Notes under the pieces: generated by a model
Database searches by the model: none
The model's input: only the letters and a program-made list of their open reading frames with translations
What the model was told of the DNA's origin: nothing
Assembly (NCBI GenBank): GCA_016081115.2
Contig: JABTTQ020000688.1
Span: 186,001-250,000 of the forward strand
DNA from: Rehmannia glutinosa
Lineage: Eukaryota; Streptophyta; Magnoliopsida; Lamiales; Orobanchaceae
Direction of reading: 5' to 3'
Length of the DNA: 64,000 nucleotides
Program-made: the position numbers and the translations under genes
In this document: in pieces, positions 10,230-21,450 of the stretch
Numbering within the stretch: position 1 is the first letter of the stretch
Layout of the letters: every line of letters starts with the position of its first letter

Positions 10230-11172
10230 AAAACTTGTTTGCCTATATTTTTAGCTTCACCGCAAGTGTACGGTGTTCGTTATCGAATAGGGTAGCAAGG
10301 TCGTATCCACGGAGACTAATAAATCAATAGGCTAAGTATTGAGCCAAGATAGTTTTACTTTTATTTAGACGATCAATATTTGATGGTTGTTGTTTTGAGA
10401 TTAAGACAATTTAAATCACTAAAACACAAGAATAAAATAACACAAATGAAAGAAGTATCAAGATGATGTAATGGATTTCCGAGTTAAGGTTTCGATTAAT
10501 AATCCTCTTGTTGTCCGGTTTAATCAAGCCACGTTATTATCAATATTCCTATAAGACGATCACAAAGCTATTTTATCCTCCTCTCGAGATGCATATAAAA
10601 TGTAGATTGAAATATCTATGCTAGCATCTCTACTCAACATAAGATATACAACTCCCAAATGCACAAAAGATCAAATGTCCTCACAAACATTCACAAACCT
10701 CTCGATTCATGCAAATAGTCGTGTCAAGTACTTAAGATCTAATATTGAAACTCATCTCTCGAATTATGAATCAATATATCAAACATGTTAAATCATTGGC
10801 CAAGTGATAAAACAAGAATAAGCTCAAAGTACTCAAATAGGCTTCAAGATAATAACTTCAACCAAGATTAAAACATCCAACAAGAATTCATAAATCTACT
10901 TCCAAAACCGGAAATCGCAAGAGTTTAGCTACACATGATTAAACAACTTACACACAAAGTGTTCAAAGTCATTACAAATGAAACTAAAAGATTGAAACTA
11001 AAAGAGAAGCAAGAAAACTTAGGAACGTCGACAATCTCTCGATATATCTCCGTTCTTCAAGCTCCGATGCAACCCGATTGTCTCCTTGATGTCTCCTTCC
11101 AAGAGTTGACTCTTGTCTTGTGTTGTAGATCCCAAAAATGCCAGAATGTCCTTGTGTGCGCCCCCCAAAAAG

Positions 11173-11182
11173 CCTTTTTATA
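11173..11182 (-). promoter_or_regulatory. TATA box in Athila LTR (middle copy)
   Basis: The minus strand reads GGTATAAAAAGGC, about 50 bp downstream of the hairpin modules in the direction of transcription. The same box occurs at 19313-19322 in the right LTR. Confidence 0.6.
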
Positions 11183-11233
11183 CCTCCCATCATGTTTAGG
11201 GCTTAATGCTGCAGATTATGGGATTCCAGCGCA

Positions 11234-11487
11234 GACGCACGGGTGGTGCGCCCACGCACGGGTTACCCGTGCGCCACCCTGCTGGAATACCCCAACTCTC
11301 TGTAGGGCGCACGGGTGGTGCGTCGGAGCACGGCCTACCCGTGCGCCACTCGGTGAAATAATCGACTCTGTAGGGCGCACGGGTGGTGCGCCCATGCATG
11401 GGCTACCGTGCGCCATCTTTCGCTCAATAATCCTTATACGGGGGTGCACGGGTGGTGTCTTGAGGCACGCCCAACCCGTGTGCCCCT
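11234..11487. repeat. Four tandem GC-rich hairpin modules in LTR U3
   Basis: Units start near 11234, 11305, 11373 and 11440, at about 70-bp spacing. Each pairs a GCGCACGGGTGGTGCG half with a GCACGGGTTACCCGTGC-type half able to form a 7-bp stem with a 3-base loop. Spacers differ between units (for example CCCCAACTCTCTGTA and ATCGACTCTGTA). They lie directly upstream of the minus-strand TATA box. Overlapping open frames here on both strands are shadows of the repeat. Confidence 0.85.
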
Positions 11488-11750
11488 GTCTTTTAGTGTG
11501 AACGCTCAACTTTCGCCCTTTTAGGCTTCACTTTTCGTATATCCACTCAATTCTCCGTGTTTCCACTTTGCTTTCCTCATATTCTTATTCAATTAGCTTC
11601 AAATATCATGAAATTCCTACAAAATAAGCAAAGTGTAATATCTTTTCCACAAGGAGTGAATATGTAACGTTTAACGCGAGTATATGCATGTTTACTTATC
11701 ATTATAGCTCGAAATACGCCTCAAAACACATGCAAAATTCACGCTTATCA

Positions 11751-11763
11751 AAATCCCCCAAAC
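11751..11763 (-). promoter_or_regulatory. Polypurine tract of the Athila unit
   Basis: The minus strand reads AAGTTTGGGGGATTT immediately before the TGATAAGCG start of the 3' LTR. Position and composition fit a plus-strand primer. Confidence 0.7.
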
Positions 11764-13197
11764 TTAAACTGTTGACCGTCCCGATCAACAATATTTAGAA
11801 CACGATAAAGCACAACAGGAGATAAAGATAACAACAAGACACCGAGAATCTACAAGAAAATCCAAATTGTTCGTCATGAATGCTGAGTACAACTCAATCA
11901 AGCCTCAAATATCTAATCAAAGAACACGTCTCAAATAAAACAAAGTGAAATGCTCTGAATCCAACTCTCAAAGTTAAGTGTATACTCTCATCTCACGAGG
12001 TTATAGGACGTGTTTACGCTCAAATCAATTCGATGTCGCAAAATTACCATAGGCTTGCAATTTGTCTCATATCTCCGCCACGAGAGTGTATGCAATTTGT
12101 GAATCATAAAGGACTTTCTCATTTGGTTGTAATGAAGGCTCTTTGGTTTAGGTAGGAAATTTTTGGATAAAGTGACTCAAACTCGAGTGTATAGACCGAT
12201 GAGCATATCAATCATTTTCATTACAATCCCATATGCTACTCCAATCATCCCTCATTTTTATCAACTTCATTTATCTCCATTTCCTTCTTTTCTTTTGAGA
12301 ATCACCTCCATTCACAATCCTTCGCCCCCCAAGTTTATCAACTTTTCAATCTTTTTTTTTTTTTTTCATTTGTGCATTTTCAACATCTTTCCTTCCTCTT
12401 TTTATTCCATTTAACCAAGTATGCCCAATTATCCTATTTTTCAATTCCCACCCATTCAACCTCGTTCATTCCCCTTTTACTCAACGTTATACATTCGAGT
12501 TTAAGGTGATGGAAATATAGTAAGATCAAGGGTTAAATTTTGTGGTTATCAAAGAAATAGGTTATAGGCTCAACTTGGTTAACTAGGAGTTTTCACATTT
12601 TTAGGTAGGCAAAAGGCATGAAAGGCTAGCAAAGATGGCCTTTAATCACATTCACAATTCACATACACATGTGGCCTTGTGAGAGATACCCAAGCAAGTT
12701 CTAGAATTTTAATCAACATGAATGATACACTCAAATTACAACAAGATCGCACAAGATATAAGCATTTAAAGGCTCAAAGCTCACGAGGCTTGTCAAAATG
12801 TAATTCAAAGCATCACACCAAGTTTTTCATATCAACATGCTCAAAGTTATCTATTCAAGGCTCAATCAATCCATAAACAGCATCTAATCCCAACAATATG
12901 AATTTTCAATCAACACACAAACAACAAGTTGCACCATGCTCGGTCAACACACTCTCTAACCACTACTAAAGCAATAGACGTGCTAAAGCTATAAACGTGC
13001 TCTAATGTAAATGCAACCTAGAATGCTCTAATGCATCTATATGAAAACAAAAAGAATGCATGAAAATGTTTTTTTTTTAATGTATCCACACTTTTCATGT
13101 ATCAAAATGCTATCTCTCCCCCCAAACTTGAATGAAATTATAGTGTCCTAAGGGGAAAAATAGAATTTCAATAACAAAAAGTGGGGATATACCTGAA
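11764..13197 (-). other. Long non-coding 3' region of the Athila unit
   Basis: About 1.4 kb between the ORF3 stop and the polypurine tract without supportable frames. It is not random: segments such as GTCTCATATCTCCGCCAC and TTGGTTGTAATG.AGGCTCTTTGG are conserved at the matching place in the other Athila element (about 53190-53260). A 17-base-scale T run lies at about 12350-12366. Confidence 0.6.
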
Positions 13198-14642
13198 TCA
13201 CTGCGGCGGTGGTGGGAAGTGGCCTTGAGAAATATGCCACATTTGTAGCTGTTGGAGCACTTGCCACGTCTCCTCGGAACGCCGCTCCGATCGCTCGCTG
13301 AACGCGAGAAAATCAGCCCTATGTTGCCTCAAATCCTCTCCTTGCCGCCTCAACTCTTCTTCTTGCCGCCTCAAGTTCTCCCCAAACGCATAAAACATGT
13401 CTTGAAAATCGGTGCCGTGCTGGGGTCCTCCACTGTGAGAAGGACCGGGACGATCTCCGCTTTGAGAATGTCGGGGGTAATCGCCTCCGTGGGAGGACTC
13501 GGGTATATCATACCCAATTTGGGGGTGATGAGGTTCCATCCCCATGTCTCGGCCATGAAACGCATCCTCCTCCGCCACCATATCCTCCTCATCCAAGAAA
13601 CCTTCAACTCTGCGACGCTTTCTTGCCTCTATAGCCTCGGTAATTCGGTTGTGTGCGTCGGAGTTCATGAGGAAGTTGGTGGTGTCCGTCAATGTCTCGA
13701 CCGTGGTGTATGGCGGGTTAGGCAACGGAAATGAAGCACCTTTCTTTTGTAAAAGCACCAATCTGTTGTCTTCATTCGCTATGAACTTCATATGGTGCAA
13801 CGATGCCAAATTAACCCGAGTGCTGCCCGGGATAGGCTCCAAGCCTCGGAAATCAACATTGAAATGCCGGGCAATAGGGGTAATGAGGCCCCCTATAGAA
13901 ATCGTACCCCCTTCCCGCCTAGCTAACTGTTCGATTTGTTCGGCAAAATTGACAGCGGTGTTGTAGGGGGTGTTTGTAACCATACACCAAAGGAGATAAA
14001 GTTCCTTAGTCGTCATACCTCCAATGTTTTCTCGGGCGAACACGGAGGATGCAGTCACGCGTTGAATATACCGGAAAACTGGATTCCGGATCCATGAGGC
14101 TTTGGCGGTCCGCGCGGCATACAACATCGGCCCCGTTTGTGGTGTTTCCACAAGCATTCTCCAGAAGTCGTATTGATCATAATGAGGCATCGGGCGGGTA
14201 CGAGCGTTTGTTGGGACCTCGAAAATGGTGTTCAACTGAGTCATAGACAGTTGTCTCCGGACATTCCCCAACTGAAACTTTATCATATACGGTTCAAAGG
14301 TCCCGCCTTGTTTGAGTACTTCCACAGTACTCAAGAACTCCAATGTATGCTTTTTGAATGTCGGCCACCTTCGGCTCATGAAGTTCGTCCATCCTACCTT
14401 GGCGAAAAGACGCCACACGTCCTCATGTATCCCCAAAGTTTGGGTACAATCATCGTCGGCATAGCGAGATGGAGCTATTTGGCGACCGATCAGCGATTCC
14501 ATCGCTCAAGATCATCGGCATTTGTCAAGTTTACCCCATATGCCTCTGGACTTTTTTGGTCGACTTCCGGCGGTGCCACTTCGCGTTGTGCCGTCCCGCG
14601 TGCACGTCTCCTTCCACCCTGGGGGTTTCTTCTCTCGGCCAT
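13198..14642 (-). pseudogene. Athila-type third ORF (env-like position), one frameshift
   Basis: The minus-strand ATG at 14642 opens a frame starting MAERRNPQGGRRRARG. It loses frame near 14505, after LERWN, and the remaining 434 codons (14502-13198) run uninterrupted to TGA. The main part includes FMSRRWPTFKKHTLEFLST, ELYLLWCMVTNTPYN and GGLITPIARHFNVD, then an acidic/serine-rich linker and a C-terminal arginine- and glutamate-rich region likely to form a coiled coil, ending MWHISQGHFPPPPQ. A relative, more broken, lies in the same relative place at 54341-55729. Position downstream of pol is that of the extra ORF of Athila elements; I believe it is related to plant proteins annotated as ATHILA ORF-1-like, but could not test this. 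No signal peptide or membrane segment is evident, so an envelope role is not supported by sequence. Confidence 0.7.
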
Positions 14643-15600
14643 GAAGAGTTTATACCTGAAATACATTTCATTAGCATCCCAATATCATCAATGGCAACAC
14701 AAAATAGGGGATTAAAGCTAACATATTGGGTGATGCAAATTCACTTGCCCACGTTACTTTTGATCGATCAACTACCCCAAGCAAACAAGAATTATGGCCA
14801 TTCTAGACAAGTATTAGCTTAAACAATCATTGGCCATGCCCTACTCACCAACAATTCATCCTAAATCTCCTCAATTACACAAGCCCACAAGGTGTTTGAT
14901 AATTTGCCTCAAAGAATAATTCACATAATTCATAGCAAAAATATCAAAATAAACACCTACCATGCTCCCTAATACATAATTGACAACGAATTGACAAAGA
15001 GAAACGGTGTTCTTACCGGAATTCTCTAAATTAAACTCGAAGTGGAAGGGTTGAACCCTAGGTGCTTGTGCTCACAATTCTTCAAGTAAATTTGAATTCA
15101 ACGTAAAGTGAAGTTGAATTGTGATGGGGAGGGATTAAAAGGGACGAATTTAAGTAGAATTTGCAAGAAATTTCAAGACAATGAAGTTTGGGGGGTAGTG
15201 GGCGCGCGATTTGGGGGATTTTTGAAGAAGAAGACAGTTTAAAGCTGTCATATTTAAGCCTCTCTGGCAGGCGCACGGGTGGTGCGTCGAAGCACGGGTT
15301 ACCCGTGCGCCACCCCGGCAAATTCCTCTACTCTCTGCAGGGCGCACGGGTGGGGTGCCAACGCACGGGCTACCCGTGCGCACCTGTACAGCAATTTAGG
15401 TATTTTTTTTTTTTAATAAAAACACACAAAGATGCAACAAAAACACAAATCACACTCATTAATAAAAACACACATATCAAAGCACTCAAATCACACAAAT
15501 TTTGAAACTAAACACACGCAAAAATGGAATTCACACGAAAAACCGTTGGGTTGCCTCCCAACAAGCGCTATATTTAACGTCTTTAGCTTGACGCCTTTTA
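14643..15600 (-). other. Spacer upstream of Athila ORF3, with two hairpin modules
   Basis: Non-coding region between the decayed protease-side remnant and ORF3. It contains two GC-rich modules at 15270-15384 and, downstream in the minus direction, a TTAAATATG sequence at about 15248-15258. The homologous place in the second Athila element (about 55.8-56.6 kb) also holds modules. The word GGTTGCCTCCCAACAAGCGC at about 15548 is shared with 56591-56620 there, marking where the integrase end should lie. Confidence 0.6.
15270..15384. repeat. Two GC-rich hairpin modules, internal
   Basis: Units 15270-15314 and 15340-15384 match the LTR modules: GGCGCACGGGTGGTGCGTC then GCACGGGTTACCCGTGCGCC, separated by CTCTACTCTCTGCAG, which resembles the LTR spacer ACTCTCTGTAG. 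So the spacer was copied along with the module. Confidence 0.8.
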
Positions 15601-16520
15601 ATTCCGATTATGATCTTTGCGAAATGAGGCTTGTCACCTCATCGTGCAGTTTTCCATGCCAATCCCGCTCACTTGGATTTACACCTCCCTTGATCATTAC
15701 TAAAGGAGGTTTTTCATGTTTGTCAACTATCCATGTGTTCTCCTCTTCATCGTGCGAATGGTACGTGCACGCTCTTGGTTCAACATCAGGCTTTTTGTGC
15801 CTTTCCTTCTTCTTCATTGATAATCCCTGCATATTATCTTTAGAATGCACACAATTATTCAAGCTATTAGCTTGAGTACAGGAATTAGCAACTGTTGTTA
15901 TTTTACAACCATTAAACTCATCATGTCTTTTCACATTCGAAAAATGGAAAATGAAATACGCTCATCATCAACTTGTAATGTAAGCTCCCTTTCTTCACAT
16001 CTATTAGTGCTTGGCCCGGTTGCCAAAAACAGACGCCCAAGTATAAGAGGGTGTCACAATCCTCATTCATATCCAGACTAGAAAATCCACGGGGAATATG
16101 AATTTATCGACTTTTATGAGCACATGTTCTAGTATCCCGTTGGATGTACGAGTGATCTATCCGCGAGTTGTAGGGTGACAGTGGATGGTCTCACTTCTAC
16201 GAGTCCAAGCTTTCGGAGAACGGACAAACGGCATCAAATTGATACTAGATCCTAGATCACAAAGTACATTGTCAAAGAAAATATCACCTATTGTACAAGG
16301 GATAGTGAAACTCCCGGATCTTTCAGCTTTTTTGCGGTATTTTCCTTTGTATGAGTGCGATACATTCTTCCGTCAGTTGACAATCCCTTTCTCCGCCCAT
16401 TTGTTCTTGTTGGACATCGCTTCCCTAAAAAATTTGCATAATTTGGAATATGTTTCATTGCTTCGCAAAAGGAACATTAATGTGCAATTTTTAAACATGC
16501 CCACAAATTTAGCAAATTGA
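15600..16520 (-). pseudogene. Athila-like protease remnant (decayed), RT and integrase missing
   Basis: On the minus strand the retropepsin-type active-site segment CDLGSSINLMP is readable with its DLGSS at 16244-16258, and LILGRLFLATG near 16000-16045, the two landmarks of an Athila/Tat aspartic protease. Many stops and frameshifts interrupt it. Immediately downstream (15600-15930) only low-complexity charged sequence remains, and then comes the ORF3 spacer. Compared with the second Athila element, the roughly 2.8-kb RT-RNase H-integrase block is absent. Confidence 0.7.
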
Positions 16521-18211
16521 TTATTGATTAGTCTTGTGAAACAATCGGGGAAAGGGAAGAGGAATATTATATTTCAAGAAATTAGAGTTAAGATACGATT
16601 CACGTTTCTTGGCTCTTTTTTGTTTATCTATTTGTTGCTCGGTTCCTCCTTTAACTTTCATATTTCCTTGAGCGTCGTTTATGTCATTTCTGAATTTGAA
16701 TGGTAGGCTCGGCAACACACACGACTGGTCGTACATTGATACACAAGTCGTGCGTGATTCGACGTCACACCAATATCGGCATTTTCAGACTCTTCATTCT
16801 CTTTTCCACCCCACACATTGATAGCATTGCAATGTTCCCGGGTTGATCTCCGTGTTGCTTGGAAATTGTCCCTTTTGATATTGACTCCCCACAATTGCGA
16901 CCCAATTGCCCCATTTGAGTTTCAGATTCTTTATTGAGCTTGTCACTTGTTGTTCTAACTTATCCATCCTAAGGTCTTGCTTATCGAGGCGGCTCCTCGT
17001 TTCATTCATGAAAGCATTAGATTGATTTCTGAAAGAGGTGAGTACATCTTCCAACGACGATTTGCCTCCTCCATTACCGCCTCCACTTGAAGCATTGAAT
17101 CCCGGTGGAGGTTGTAACACATTCTTTGTATTTGCATAGGAAATATTTTCATGATTTTTCAACCCTGGATGGTAGTGCGTTGGGTTTGAATTATTAGGAA
17201 ATTGCTGAAATTCCGGTTATTCACATAATTTACCTCTTCCATCGGATATAGAAGAGCTTCACTACCGTGCTCGCACCGCTTCCGCCCCTTCGTAAATACA
17301 TTCAATTGAGTTGTCAAAGCCGCTACTTGTGCCGACAATGTTTTGATGGGGTGCGAATCGAGATTTCGGCTATTCTTTGTACATTGGATCTTTCGGATGG
17401 CCATTGGTAATCTGTTCATGGCCATTTCCTCAAGAAGATTTAAGGCATCTTGTGGAAACCTTTCCAACAATGCTCTCCCATTGCGGCATCAACAAAGGCC
17501 CTCGTTTGCCCCATTAAACCATTGTAAAAGAAACATAGTTGTTGATCCTCCGGAAAGCCGTGTTGTGGACATCTTCTTAACAAATCCCTAAATCTTTCCC
17601 AAGCTTCGTACAAAGGCTCGGAATCAAATTGTCGGAATTGAGTAATCTCACTTTTGAGCTGCAAAGTTTTGCTTGGTGGAAAGAATTTAAACAAAAACTT
17701 TTGGCTTAGCTCGTCCCATGTGCTTACACTGCCTTGCGTCAAAGTACCCAACCAATTTCTCGCCTTATCCCTTAAAGAGAATGGGAATAGGCGCAGTCTT
17801 ATGGCGTCATCTGAGACTCCGTTCATTTTGATCGTATTGCATATTTGGATAAAATGCGCAAGGTGAGAGTTAGGATCTTGATTTTGCAAACCCCCAAATC
17901 GATTCTGTTGCACCATATTGATTAGTGCGGTTTGAGTTCGAAGTTGTTGGCATTGATAGGAATATGGGCAATACCACCGTAATTACGATTCGTTTGTGGT
18001 CAAAAGTAATCACGAATGGCTTGTTGTTGAACCGGTATCGGTAACTCGTTTCCACCATTGTTTGGCGGTATTGGTAACTCATTCAAATCCCCCATTATCG
18101 GATTGTGTTGTCTTTCAGCTCGTCTAGTGGTAGATCGATTCTCCTCGCGAAAGCCTCAACTTCCGGTATGAGCGGTATTAAGTTCCCCCCGCCTTTAGAG
18201 CGCGTGTTCAT
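16521..18211 (-). pseudogene. Athila-like gag (full-length region, frame-broken)
   Basis: The minus-strand ATG is at 18211. The clearest part, 17916-17440, carries NSHLAHFIQICNTIKMNGV, RDKARNWLGTLTQGSVSTW and LYEAWERFRDLLRRCPQHG, the Retrotrans_gag core that forms the virus-like particle. C-terminal segments to about 16794 include a heptad-like stretch (RLDKQDLRMDKLEQQVTSSIKN). It lies 139 bp downstream of the primer site. At least two frameshifts separate the readable blocks. Confidence 0.8.
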
Positions 18212-18349
18212 GCACTACCCGGACCAAACTAGAAGAAACAAGTCAAATAATGTGAAATTCAAGTCACACTAAAACAAAATAAATAAAAAAAATGTCTAAA
18301 TTAAGAATAATTCTATCTATCTCAATATTAGCACCATAAATTGTATTAG

Positions 18350-18366
18350 TCCCAACAACGGCGCCA
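18350..18366 (-). promoter_or_regulatory. tRNA-Asp-type primer binding site
   Basis: The minus strand reads TGGCGCCGTTGTTGGGA, close to the canonical TGGCGCCGTTGCCGGGGA of Athila/Tat elements, next to the LTR end at 18373. Confidence 0.75.
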
Positions 18367-19312
18367 AAAACTTGTTCGCCTATATTTTTAGCTTCACGCG
18401 CAAGTGTACGGTGTTCGTTATCGAATAGGGTAGCAAGGTCGTATCCACGGAGACTAATAAATCAATAGGCTAAGTATTGAGCCAAGATAGTTTTACTTTT
18501 ATTTAGGCGATCAATATTTAATGGTTGTTGTTTTGAGATTAAGACAATTTAAATCACTAAAACACAAGAATAAAATAACACAAATGAAAGAAGTATCAAG
18601 ATGATGTAATGGATTTCGAGTTAAGGTTTCGATTAATAATCCTCTTGTTGTCCGGTTTAATCAAGCCACGTTATTATCAATATTCCTATAAGACGATCAC
18701 AAAGCTATTTTATCCTCCCTCTCGAGATGCATATAAAATGTAGATTGAAATATCTATGCTAGCATCTCTACTCAACATAAGATATACAACTCCCAAATGC
18801 ACAAAAGATCAAATGTCCTCACAAACATTCACAAACCTCTCGATTCATGCAAATAGTCGTGTCAAGTACTTAAGATCTAATATTGAAACTCATCTCTCGA
18901 ATTATGAATCAATATATCAAACATGTTAAATCATTGGCCAAGTGATAAAACAAGAATAAGCTCAAAGTACTCAAATAGGCTTCAAGATAATAACTTCAAC
19001 CAAGATTAAAACATCCAACAAGAGTTCATTAATCTACTTCCAAAACCTTAGGAAATCACAAGAGTTTAGCTACACATGATTAAACAACTTACACACAAAG
19101 TGTTCAAAGTCATTACAAATGAAACTAAAAGATTGAAACTAAAAGAGAAGCAAGAAAACTTAGGAACGTCGACAATCTCTCGATATATCTCCGTTCTTCA
19201 AGCTCCGATGCAACCCGATTGTCTCCTTGATGTCTCCTTCCAAGAGTTGACTCTTGTCTTGTGTTGTAGATCCCAAAAATGCGAGAATGTCCTTGTGTGC
19301 GCCCCCAAAAAG

Positions 19313-19322
19313 ACTTTTTATA
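19313..19322 (-). promoter_or_regulatory. TATA box in Athila 5' LTR
   Basis: The minus strand reads GGTATAAAAAGTC, about 55 bp downstream of the hairpin modules; it would drive transcription leftward through gag. Confidence 0.6.
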
Positions 19323-19377
19323 CCTCCCATCATGTTTAGGGCTTAATGTTTGCAGTTATGGGATTCAAATATGACAA

Positions 19378-19627
19378 GACGGGTGGTGCGCCCACGCACG
19401 GGTTACCCGTGCGCCACCCTCGCCGGAATACCCCAACTCTCTGTAGGGCGCACGGGTGGTGCGTCGGAGCACGGCTACCCGTGCGCCACTCCGGCGAAAT
19501 AATCGACTCTGTAGGGCGCACGGGTGGTGCGCCCCCATGCATGGGCTACGTGCGCCATGATGCTCAATAATCCTTATACGGGGGTGCACGGGTGGTGTCT
19601 TGAGGCACGCCCAACCCGTGTGCCCCT
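19378..19627. repeat. Four tandem GC-rich hairpin modules (Athila 5' LTR)
   Basis: Same arrangement as 11234-11487, including unit order and spacers. The first unit's left edge has a local difference (ATGACAAGACGGGTGG). Confidence 0.85.
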
Positions 19628-19962
19628 GTCTTTTCCGTGAACGCTCAACTTTTGCCCTTTTAGGCTTCACTTTTCGTATATCCACTCAATTCTCCGTGTT
19701 TCCACTTTGCTTTCCTCATATTCTTATTCAATTAGCTTCAAATATCATGAAATTCCTACAAAATAAGCAAAGTGTAATATCTTTTCCACAAGGAGTGAAT
19801 ATGTAACGTTTAACGCGAGTATATGCATGTTTACTTATCATTATAGCTCGAAATACGCCTCAAAACACATGCAAAATTCACGCTTATCAATCTCCAAACT
19901 TTTCAAAGTTTGTTTTAGTACTTAAGTTTTCAAAACTCCTTTTATCATTAAAAGTTATTATC

Positions 19963-21450
19963 ATGGAAGCAAATTTGACACGCATCCCTATGTTCACAAT
20001 TGAAGAATTTGATGATTGGAAAATTCGTATGCGAGGCTCATCTATCAGCATTACATGATGAGATGTGGATAGTGATAGAGGATGGGCCACCGCAAATCTT
20101 AAAGTGAACAGTTGTGTAAGAAGAGCTACAATGAAGGTGAAGAGGATGTTGCCCCTAGACCAGCTATGGTTGAAAAACCAAGAACTGAATGGACAAATGA
20201 TGACGAGAAAAAAGATACAACTGGACAATGTAGCCAAGGACATCCTTTACAAAACCTTGGACAAAGCAATGTTCAATAAAGTCAAATCATGCAAAACGGC
20301 TAAAGAAATCAGGACAAGCTAACATTGATTTGTGAAGGCTCGTGAGCAAATCAAGGAAAATAAATTATCGGTGGTGTACAAAAATTTGAGAATTTCAAAA
20401 TGATCGCAGGAGAAAACCTGGATCAACTGGATGCTCGGTTCACGAGAAATCGCCAACGCGAGCTATCGCACTTGGAAAGGAATATACACAAAAGGAAATG
20501 TGTATGAAGATCCTAAAAAGTCTCGGTGAATGGGAAATGAAGGTCATGACACCGAGACATTCCATGGACCTATCGAAGACCTCCAACCATGAACTATTCT
20601 CGGATCTCAAAGCCTACGAATTTGGTGAGAAGAAAAGATCAAGAAGAGACAATTTGTACCAAAACAAAGCTGCTCTCATTGTTAGGATGGAAAGAGAGCC
20701 GAGGTCAAAGAAGTCATTGATCCGGAAGAAATAGCCCCGATGGTTAAAAGGTTCAACAAGTTCTTCAATAAGAACTACAAGAGAGGCAAGGGCGAATCTT
20801 CCGGAAGACACTCAAACTCACTCCAAGTCAAAGGAAGATAGGCCAACCAAGAGAACAGATCATCAAAAAGCTGAATATCAAAGGGTGACAATCCAAGAAT
20901 GGAAATAGCCGATCAAAAGGTGAATATCTATCTTTGAGGCAACCAGGTCACTATGCCATTGATTGTCCATATCGTAGTCAACAAATACGGGAATGAAGAA
21001 GAAAGAAAGGTCTTGAGAGAAAGAAGACAAGAAAAGAAAAAGGCAATGTTGGCTGCGAGAGCTCGGCCGAGGACCAAGTCAAGAGAGAGACAGTGATTCG
21101 AGAGCAAGCGGTGAAGGCGACTACTCAAGTGACTACGAAGAAGAAGCCCCGATCTGTTTGATGGCCAAGGAACAAGATCAACGACCAAGAAGATGAGGTA
21201 CACTCTAACTCATCAAACTCAGATTCTAGTGATAGTGACTGTGACACACACACTTCATCACCCACTGATCTTTATGATTCATTAGGCAAAATGATGAAAG
21301 ATTTTGAACACATTAAATCCTCACACACACTACTAAATGAGGAAAACAACCTACTCAAGAGCAAAACTCACGGTGACTAAGGAGCCGAGTACTCTAAGTC
21401 AAATAGTGATGAGAATAAAAGTTTAAAAAATTTGAAAATGCCAAGCTAAT
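19963..21450 (+). pseudogene. Sirevirus-type gag (decayed)
   Basis: ATG at 19963 starts MEANLTRIPMFTIEEFDDWK, the usual N-terminus of copia gag, but frame is lost within about 30 codons. Further landmarks in changing frames: DNVAKDILYKTLDKAMFNKV (about 20224-20285), a zinc-knuckle remnant with GHYAIDCPY (about 20950-20975) and an ICLMA word (about 21155) followed by an acidic serine-rich linker. gag forms the particle and binds RNA; this copy cannot encode it. Confidence 0.75.

Larger units (their letters stand above)
10236..11750 (-). repeat. Athila-like LTR, middle copy (3' LTR of the complete unit)
   Basis: Plus-strand limits TGTTTGCC...CTTATCA, 1515 bp, matching 18373-19889 closely. On the minus strand it holds four GC-rich hairpin modules (11234-11487), then a TATAAAAAGG box (11173-11182). 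It is followed by its own primer site at 10214-10229 and partial gag, showing that it also served as a 5' LTR to the partial copy. Confidence 0.9.
9371..19889 (-). mobile_element. Athila-like Ty3/gypsy array: LTR-internal-LTR-partial internal
   Basis: On the minus strand the order is 5' LTR (19889-18373), primer site, gag, decayed protease, ORF3, polypurine tract, 3' LTR (11750-10236), then a second primer site and a partial second gag ending at 9371. The complete unit is 10236-19889 (9654 bp). Its two LTRs (1515 and 1517 bp) look nearly identical by eye, suggesting recent insertion. No RT, RNase H or integrase is present between protease and ORF3. Tandem sharing of an LTR suggests unequal recombination between two copies or insertion of a recombinant. 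Confidence 0.85.
18373..19889 (-). repeat. Athila-like 5' LTR (right copy)
   Basis: Plus-strand limits TGTTCGCC...CTTATCA, 1517 bp. In the stretches I compared it differs from 10236-11750 only by scattered substitutions and 1-2-base indels. It carries four hairpin modules (19378-19627) and a TATA box (19313-19322) reading leftward. The right flank ATCTC would be the target duplication, but its partner has been lost at the other side. Confidence 0.9.

Noticed and set aside
10935..11509. Overlapping open frames on both strands (up to 188 codons) across the LTR
   Set aside because: They translate the GC-rich hairpin repeats; frames on both strands and in both LTR copies show this is composition, not coding.
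13252..14822. Several plus-strand frames of 65-192 codons
   Set aside because: Shadows of the minus-strand ORF3, which carries the conserved words and a related copy at 54.3-55.7 kb.
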